A model generated the notes under the pieces. That model was not told the DNA's origin and made no database searches. It saw only the letters and a program-made list of their open reading frames with translations. Both the position numbers and the translations under genes were made by a program. DNA of 28,231 nt. It comes from DASZHA01 sp049644325. GTDB taxonomy: Bacteria; Chloroflexota; Dormibacteria; DASZGP01. How positions within the stretch are numbered: position 1 is the first letter of the stretch; each line of letters opens with the position of its first letter. Below are positions 24,568 to 28,231 of the stretch, one piece after another. Location: the NCBI GenBank assembly GCA_049644325.1, contig JBARRR010000130.1:1-28231 (forward strand), in the 5' to 3' direction.

Positions 24568-25629
24568 GTGACCGCCAGGCGGGTGGTCCGCATCATCGGA
24601 CTGCTCTTAGGCGTTGTAGCCGGACTCGAATACTCCCTATTCATACTTTCCGAAACCAAGCTGGTGGCGGGCGCCGCCGTTGAAGTTCCGCTGCTCTGCA
24701 TGCTCGCGGGCGCGATTTTCGGCTACTTCGGTCTCGAGTACATCACCCTCAAGCCCTATGTCTGGGTCGAGGACAAGCTCAGGTTCACTCCCATCCCGGA
24801 CCTGCTCTCGGCCCTTGCCGGCCTCATCGTCGGCCTGGTCCTGGCCGCCCTGGTCGGGTACTTCCTCCGCAACCTCCCCTTCGGGCTCAATGTCATCGTC
24901 GGGTCCGCGCTGGCTCTGCTCTTCGGCTACCTCGGGGTCAAGCTGGGGCTGGAGCGGCGCGACGAGATCTTCGCCATGGTTCGCGGCTGGCCAGTGGCGC
25001 GGGTGACGCCCACCATCGTCGACACCAGTGCGGTCATCGACGGGCGCCTGGTGGACATCGCCCGGGCCGGCTTCATCCGCGGACGGGTGGTGGCGCCCCA
25101 CTTCATGCTTGCCGAGCTGCAGGCGGTGGCCGACTCCTCCGACTCGATCCGCCGCCAGCGCGGGCGTCGCGGCCTGGAGATCGTCGACGAGCTGCGCACC
25201 ATGCCCGGCGTCGAGCTCGAGGTCACCGACCACGACTTCCCCGAGGTACACGCTGTGGACCACAAGCTGATCCGCCTGGCCAAGGAGATCAACGGCGCCA
25301 TCCTCACCACCGACTACAACCTCAACAAGGTGGCCCAGCTGGAGGGCGTCTCGATCCAGAACATCAACGACCTGGCCAATGCCCTCAAGCCCGTAGTGGT
25401 ACCCGGCGAGGAGATGGTGGTGACCCTGATCAAGGAGGGCAAGGAGCAGAACCAGGGGGTGGGTTACCTCGCCGACGGCACCATGGTGGTGGTCGAGGGT
25501 GGAAAGCGGCTGCTCGGGCAGACTACAACTGTTATCGTGACGAGCCTTATTCAGACCGCGGCGGGCCGGATGATCTTCGCCAAGACGGCGGTAGGCCCGG
25601 CGATGGCCGTTGGGGAGGGCCAGGGCTGA
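24568..25629 (+). CDS. YacL-like membrane protein with PIN and TRAM domains
   Basis: The 353-residue product resembles Bacillus YacL. Four hydrophobic helices fill about residues 8-130. A PIN nuclease domain (about 150-275) follows, with acidic residues in IVDTSAVIDGRL, in MLAELQAV and in LTTDYNLNK, the carboxylates that bind divalent metal in this fold. A TRAM domain closes it (about 285-345, GEEMVVTLIKEGKEQNQGVGYLADGTMVVVEGG), a likely RNA-binding part. It is probably a membrane-bound RNase, with no known substrate. GTG 24568 is supported by AGGAGGT and by the usual length of the family. The gene has its own promoter and its stop overlaps the ispD CTG by four bases (CTGA). Placement before ispD is common for the family. 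Confidence 0.92.
   Translation: MTARRVVRIIGLLLGVVAGLEYSLFILSETKLVAGAAVEVPLLCMLAGAIFGYFGLEYITLKPYVWVEDKLRFTPIPDLLSALAGLIVGLVLAALVGYFLRNLPFGLNVIVGSALALLFGYLGVKLGLERRDEIFAMVRGWPVARVTPTIVDTSAVIDGRLVDIARAGFIRGRVVAPHFMLAELQAVADSSDSIRRQRGRRGLEIVDELRTMPGVELEVTDHDFPEVHAVDHKLIRLAKEINGAILTTDYNLNKVAQLEGVSIQNINDLANALKPVVVPGEEMVVTLIKEGKEQNQGVGYLADGTMVVVEGGKRLLGQTTTVIVTSLIQTAAGRMIFAKTAVGPAMAVGEGQG
25612..25619 (+). promoter_or_regulatory. Shine-Dalgarno site supporting the CTG start of ispD
   Basis: GGGGAGGG (25612-25619) in the end of yacL lies six bases before CTG 25626. No ATG, GTG or TTG occurs in this frame near it. Confidence 0.7.
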
Positions 25630-26318
25630 CCAGCGCGGCGATCCTGGCCTGCGCCGGGTCTGGGGTGAGGATGGGAGCCGATGCCGACAAGCTTCTGCTG
25701 CGACTGCACGAGCGGCCGGTGGTGGCGTGGTCGGTGGAGGCCCTGGACGCCTGCCCGCTGATCGACATGCTGGTGGTGGTCGCCTCGGAGCACAACCTCC
25801 AGCGCATCGCCGAGATCGTGGAGGGCATGGCCACCCGGCTGCCCCTGGAGCTGGTCATCGGTGGGGCGCGCCGCCAGGACTCGGTGGGGCGGGCGGTCGA
25901 CGCGCTCGCCGGCCACGCCGTGGACATGGTCGTGGTCCACGACGGCGCCCGGCCGCTGGTGAGCCCGGCGCTGCTGGAGCGGGTCATCGCCGCCGCCAGC
26001 GAGCACGGGGCAGCCACCGCCGCGCTCGCCCTCAAGAACGCATGCAAGGAGGTCGACGACCGGGGCTTCGTGGTTCGCTCCATCGAGCGCTCGTCCCTGG
26101 TCTCGGTCCAGACCCCCCAGGCCTTCGGCTACGACATCCTGGCCCGGGCCCACCAGGAGGGCCGTGCCCAGGGTGCAGTGGTCGACGACGACGCCGAGCT
26201 GGTGGAGCGCCTGGGGATGTCCGTCAAGGTCGTGCCCGGAGAGCACCGCAACATCAAGATCACCACCCCCGACGACCTTCCCATCCTCGAGGCGCACCTG
26301 GCGGCGACGCCGCGGTGA
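25626..26318 (+). CDS. ispD: 2-C-methyl-D-erythritol 4-phosphate cytidylyltransferase, CTG start
   Basis: Couples methylerythritol 4-phosphate with CTP in the non-mevalonate isoprenoid pathway. The 230-residue reading from CTG 25626 gives the complete nucleotide-binding N-terminus: SAAILACAGSGVRMGADADK, matching the family AAGxGxRMG...K with Lys22. Later motifs are VVVASEHN, GGARRQDSV, VVHDGARPLVSP, QTPQAFGYD and DDDAELVERLG. Starting at GTG 25662 or ATG 25668 would cut through this essential loop, and no ATG, GTG or TTG lies upstream in frame. CTG overlaps the yacL stop by four bases, in the same way as other gene junctions here, and has GGGGAGG before it. The stop overlaps ispF by four bases. 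Identity is firm; CTG initiation is strongly implied. Confidence 0.94.
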   Translation: MTSAAILACAGSGVRMGADADKLLLRLHERPVVAWSVEALDACPLIDMLVVVASEHNLQRIAEIVEGMATRLPLELVIGGARRQDSVGRAVDALAGHAVDMVVVHDGARPLVSPALLERVIAAASEHGAATAALALKNACKEVDDRGFVVRSIERSSLVSVQTPQAFGYDILARAHQEGRAQGAVVDDDAELVERLGMSVKVVPGEHRNIKITTPDDLPILEAHLAATPR

Positions 26319-26812
26319 GCCTTCGGGTCGGCCAGGGGTACGACATCCATCGGCTGGTGCCCGACCGCCCGCTGGTGCTGGCGGGCGTAACGATCCCGTC
26401 CGACCTCGGGCTCGAGGGACATTCCGACGGGGACGCCATCTGCCACGCGCTGGCCGACGCCATGCTGGGGGCGGCCAGCCTGGGCGACATCGGCAAGTAT
26501 TTCCCGGACGAGGATCCCCAGTATCGGGATGCCAACAGCCTGGGGCTGCTGGAGGCACTGGCGGGCAAGCTCGCGGACCGTGGCCTGGTGGTCCACAACG
26601 CCGACGTCACCGCCATCCTCGAGGTGCCCCGGCTGGGCGCCTATCGCGACCAGATGACGGCCAACCTGGCTCGGGCGCTGGGGGTGGCCAACGACCGCGT
26701 CGGGGTCAAGGCCAAGAGCAACGAGCACCTGGGGCCGATCGGCGCTGGGGAGGCGATCGCGGCGCTGGCGGTCGTGCTCATCGGCCCGCCCGACGCCCCT
26801 TCTGACACTTAG
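26315..26812 (+). CDS. ispF: 2-C-methyl-D-erythritol 2,4-cyclodiphosphate synthase
   Basis: Closes the cyclodiphosphate ring and releases CMP in the non-mevalonate pathway, two steps after IspD. The 165-residue product has the zinc ligands Asp10 and His12 in GQGYDIHRL, the GHSDGDAICHALADAMLGAASLGDIGKYFPD block (third zinc His and loop), the trimer-cavity region VVHNADVTAILEVPRL, and the C-terminal KAKSNEHLGPIGAGEAIAA. GTG 26315 overlaps the ispD stop by four bases and places the conserved start of the family correctly; the open frame runs on upstream inside ispD but is not part of the gene. Confidence 0.97.
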   Translation: MSLRVGQGYDIHRLVPDRPLVLAGVTIPSDLGLEGHSDGDAICHALADAMLGAASLGDIGKYFPDEDPQYRDANSLGLLEALAGKLADRGLVVHNADVTAILEVPRLGAYRDQMTANLARALGVANDRVGVKAKSNEHLGPIGAGEAIAALAVVLIGPPDAPSDT

Positions 26813-26814
26813 GC

Positions 26815-27582
26815 GTGCCCTCCGGCCGCCGCCCGCCTGCCCTGGTCTACGGGCGCAACCCGGTCCGCGAGGCACTCCGCGCCGGCGGCCAGGTGAAGCG
26901 GTTGGTGGTGCTGCCCCGGGCGGCTACCGAGCCGCGGCTGAAGGAGCTGCTGGAGCTGGCCGAGGCGCGCAACATACCGGTCGAGGAGGCTGACCGCCGG
27001 CGGCTCGACGACATCGCCCACAGCGAGGAGCACCAGGGCGTGGTCGCCTACCTCGGCCGCCGCCACTACTGGGAGCTGGCGGACCTGCTCGCTGCAGCCG
27101 CCGCAGAGAGCGCACCCGCGCTGCTGGTGCTCGACGAGGTCCAGGACCCCCAGAACGTCGGCAGCGTCCTGCGCAGCGCCGAGGCGGCCGGGGTCCTCGG
27201 GGTCGTGATCTCGCGCAACCGCGCCCCCGAGGTCACGCCGGCGGTGGCCAAGGCCTCGGCCGGGGCGGTCGAGCACCTCCGCATCGCCCAGGTGGGCAGC
27301 ATCGCCCAGGCGGTGGAGCGCATCCGCGACGCCGGTTACTGGGTGGTCGGACTGGCCGGGGACGGCGAGGTCGAATACACCAGGGCTCGGTACGACGGCC
27401 GGCTGGCCCTGGTTGTGGGTTCCGAGGGCCAGGGACTGCACCGGCTGGTGCGCGAGCGCTGCGACCAGCTTGTGCGGCTGCCTATGCTCGGGCAGGTGAG
27501 CTCTCTCAACGCTGCGGTGGCCGCCTCGATCGTGATGTTCGAGGCCCAGCGGCAGCGGGCGACCGACAGCAAGGAGACGTGA
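26815..27582 (+). CDS. SpoU-family RNA 2'-O-ribose methyltransferase (RlmB/TrmH type)
   Basis: Uses S-adenosylmethionine to methylate a ribose in 23S rRNA (as RlmB at G2251 in E. coli) or in tRNA. The 255-residue product has the N-terminal substrate-binding domain that starts LVYGRNPVREALRA, with EEHQGVVAYL at its end. The SPOUT domain has motif 1 DPQNVGSVLRSAEAAGV (catalytic Arg), motif 2 LALVVGSEGQGL, and motif 3 RLPMLGQVSSLNAAVAASI, the knot that binds the cofactor. GTG 26815 is two bases after the ispF stop. The YGRNPV start favours RlmB over TrmH, but specificity cannot be fixed from sequence alone. cysS, often between ispF and this gene in other genomes, is absent. Confidence 0.94.
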   Translation: MPSGRRPPALVYGRNPVREALRAGGQVKRLVVLPRAATEPRLKELLELAEARNIPVEEADRRRLDDIAHSEEHQGVVAYLGRRHYWELADLLAAAAAESAPALLVLDEVQDPQNVGSVLRSAEAAGVLGVVISRNRAPEVTPAVAKASAGAVEHLRIAQVGSIAQAVERIRDAGYWVVGLAGDGEVEYTRARYDGRLALVVGSEGQGLHRLVRERCDQLVRLPMLGQVSSLNAAVAASIVMFEAQRQRATDSKET

Positions 27583-27584
27583 CA

Positions 27585-28231
27585 GTGGCCGAGGCCATCG
27601 GGGACAAGATCGAGATCGTGTCCTTCGCCGACCGTTTCTTCGACCAGAACGCGATGGTGCTGCGGCGGCGGGACACCAGGTCTGCGCTCGTCATCGACCC
27701 CGGGCTGCAGGTGGCCGAGGTCTCGGACTACATCGACCAGAACGACATCAAGGTCGACTTCATCCTGCTCACGCACGGCCATGTCGACCACGTCTTCGGC
27801 GTACCGGCGATCAAGGAGCAGACCGGCGCGCCCACATACATGCACCCTCTCGACCGCGAGCAGTTGGAGCGCAACCCCAAGGTGGTGCGGCAGTTCGGCC
27901 TCGACCCCGAGGTGCTGGGCACGCCAATCATCGACCACGAGCTGGAGGAGGGGAGGGCGGTGGGCTGGGAGGACCTGGCCTTCGACGTCATCCACACCCC
28001 TGGCCACACCCGCGGGTCGGTGACCTTCCTGCTGGGCCAGAACCTGTTCGGCGGCGACACCCTCTTCCGCCGCAGTGTCGGCCGCAGCGACCTGCCCGGC
28101 GGCGACTTCGAGGCCCTGATGGCATCAATCCAGGGCAAGCTCTACCAGCTGCCGCCGGAGACCATCGTCTACCCGGGGCACGGACCCACGACCACGATCG
28201 GCGAGGAGATGCGCGAGAACCCGTTCATCTC
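27585..28231 (+). CDS. Metallo-beta-lactamase-fold hydrolase (glyoxalase II-like), 3'-truncated
   Basis: Probable zinc hydrolase of the YcbL/glyoxalase II-like group. About 215 residues are visible and the frame runs off the end of the window. The metal motif THGHVDHVFG (HxHxDH) lies near residue 64, HTPGHTRGS gives the next His, GGDTLF the bridging Asp, and YPGHGP the final His; the visible end ENPFI is close to the family C-terminus, so only a few residues are missing. Start: GTG 27585 is eight bases behind AAGGAG; GTG 27579 would overlap the upstream stop by four bases and is the alternative. Substrate not determined. Confidence 0.92.
   Translation, partial: MAEAIGDKIEIVSFADRFFDQNAMVLRRRDTRSALVIDPGLQVAEVSDYIDQNDIKVDFILLTHGHVDHVFGVPAIKEQTGAPTYMHPLDREQLERNPKVVRQFGLDPEVLGTPIIDHELEEGRAVGWEDLAFDVIHTPGHTRGSVTFLLGQNLFGGDTLFRRSVGRSDLPGGDFEALMASIQGKLYQLPPETIVYPGHGPTTTIGEEMRENPFI

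Noticed and set aside
25610..26314. Long upstream extension of the ispF frame
   Set aside because: It overlaps all of ispD in another frame and is Arg/Gly/Ala/Pro-rich; ispF has a good GTG at 26315.

Overview
High-GC bacterial chromosome segment made almost entirely of housekeeping genes, tightly packed and mostly on the + strand. Protein sequences and gene order (rpsU-ybeY-pth-mfd-mazG, tilS-ftsH, panBCD-nadBC, a four-domain S1 protein, a ClpC with a UVR region, and a PIN/TRAM protein next to ispDF) suggest a Terrabacteria-type organism. Chloroflexota or Dormibacterota-like soil bacteria are my best guess; this is inference, since no rRNA is present. I see no phage, insertion sequence, CRISPR array, toxin cluster or other accessory island.

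Layout. 2-961: 3' part of an unrecognised protein. 1023-6669: rpsU, ybeY, pth, mfd, mazG (translation, tRNA recycling, transcription-coupled repair, NTP clean-up). 6686-7840: a clear sigma-70-type promoter, a FtsB/DivIC-like protein, initiator tRNA-fMet and a small lipoprotein directly behind the tRNA. 7872-10970: a second CAU tRNA on the minus strand, then tilS and ftsH ending in a strong terminator. 11025-11888 (minus): a candidate 36-residue membrane-type peptide and a HAD hydrolase. 12032-17481: one compact operon for pantothenate and NAD synthesis (DUF2520 protein, panB, panC, panD, nadB, nadC). 17522-18688: S1-domain protein. 18717-20459 (minus): PAS-GGDEF-EAL protein. 20660-23200: clpC. 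23225-24502 (minus): PIG-V-like membrane glycosyltransferase. 24568-28231: YacL-like PIN/TRAM protein, ispD, ispF, an RlmB/TrmH methyltransferase and a truncated metallo-beta-lactamase-fold hydrolase.

The unusual content lies in expression signals rather than gene families. (1) Two genes, rpsU and ispD, can only start at CTG if their conserved N-termini and Shine-Dalgarno sites are to be used, so ATG/GTG/TTG-only gene calling misses one and truncates the other. (2) Several transcription-unit heads carry a -10 box of the form TANNNT (or close) 6-9 bases before the start codon, which predicts leaderless or nearly leaderless mRNAs (mazG, ftsH, tilS, S1, a short ORF before the FtsB-like gene, and the 36-residue ORF). 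(3) Two short upstream ORFs overlap the start codons of the genes behind them. (4) The initiator tRNA appears to be transcribed from its own first base and to share its transcript with the lipoprotein gene. (5) The pantothenate operon lacks panE but has a DUF2520 protein in its place. I do not see a convincing wholly new multi-gene system; these expression features are the best leads.
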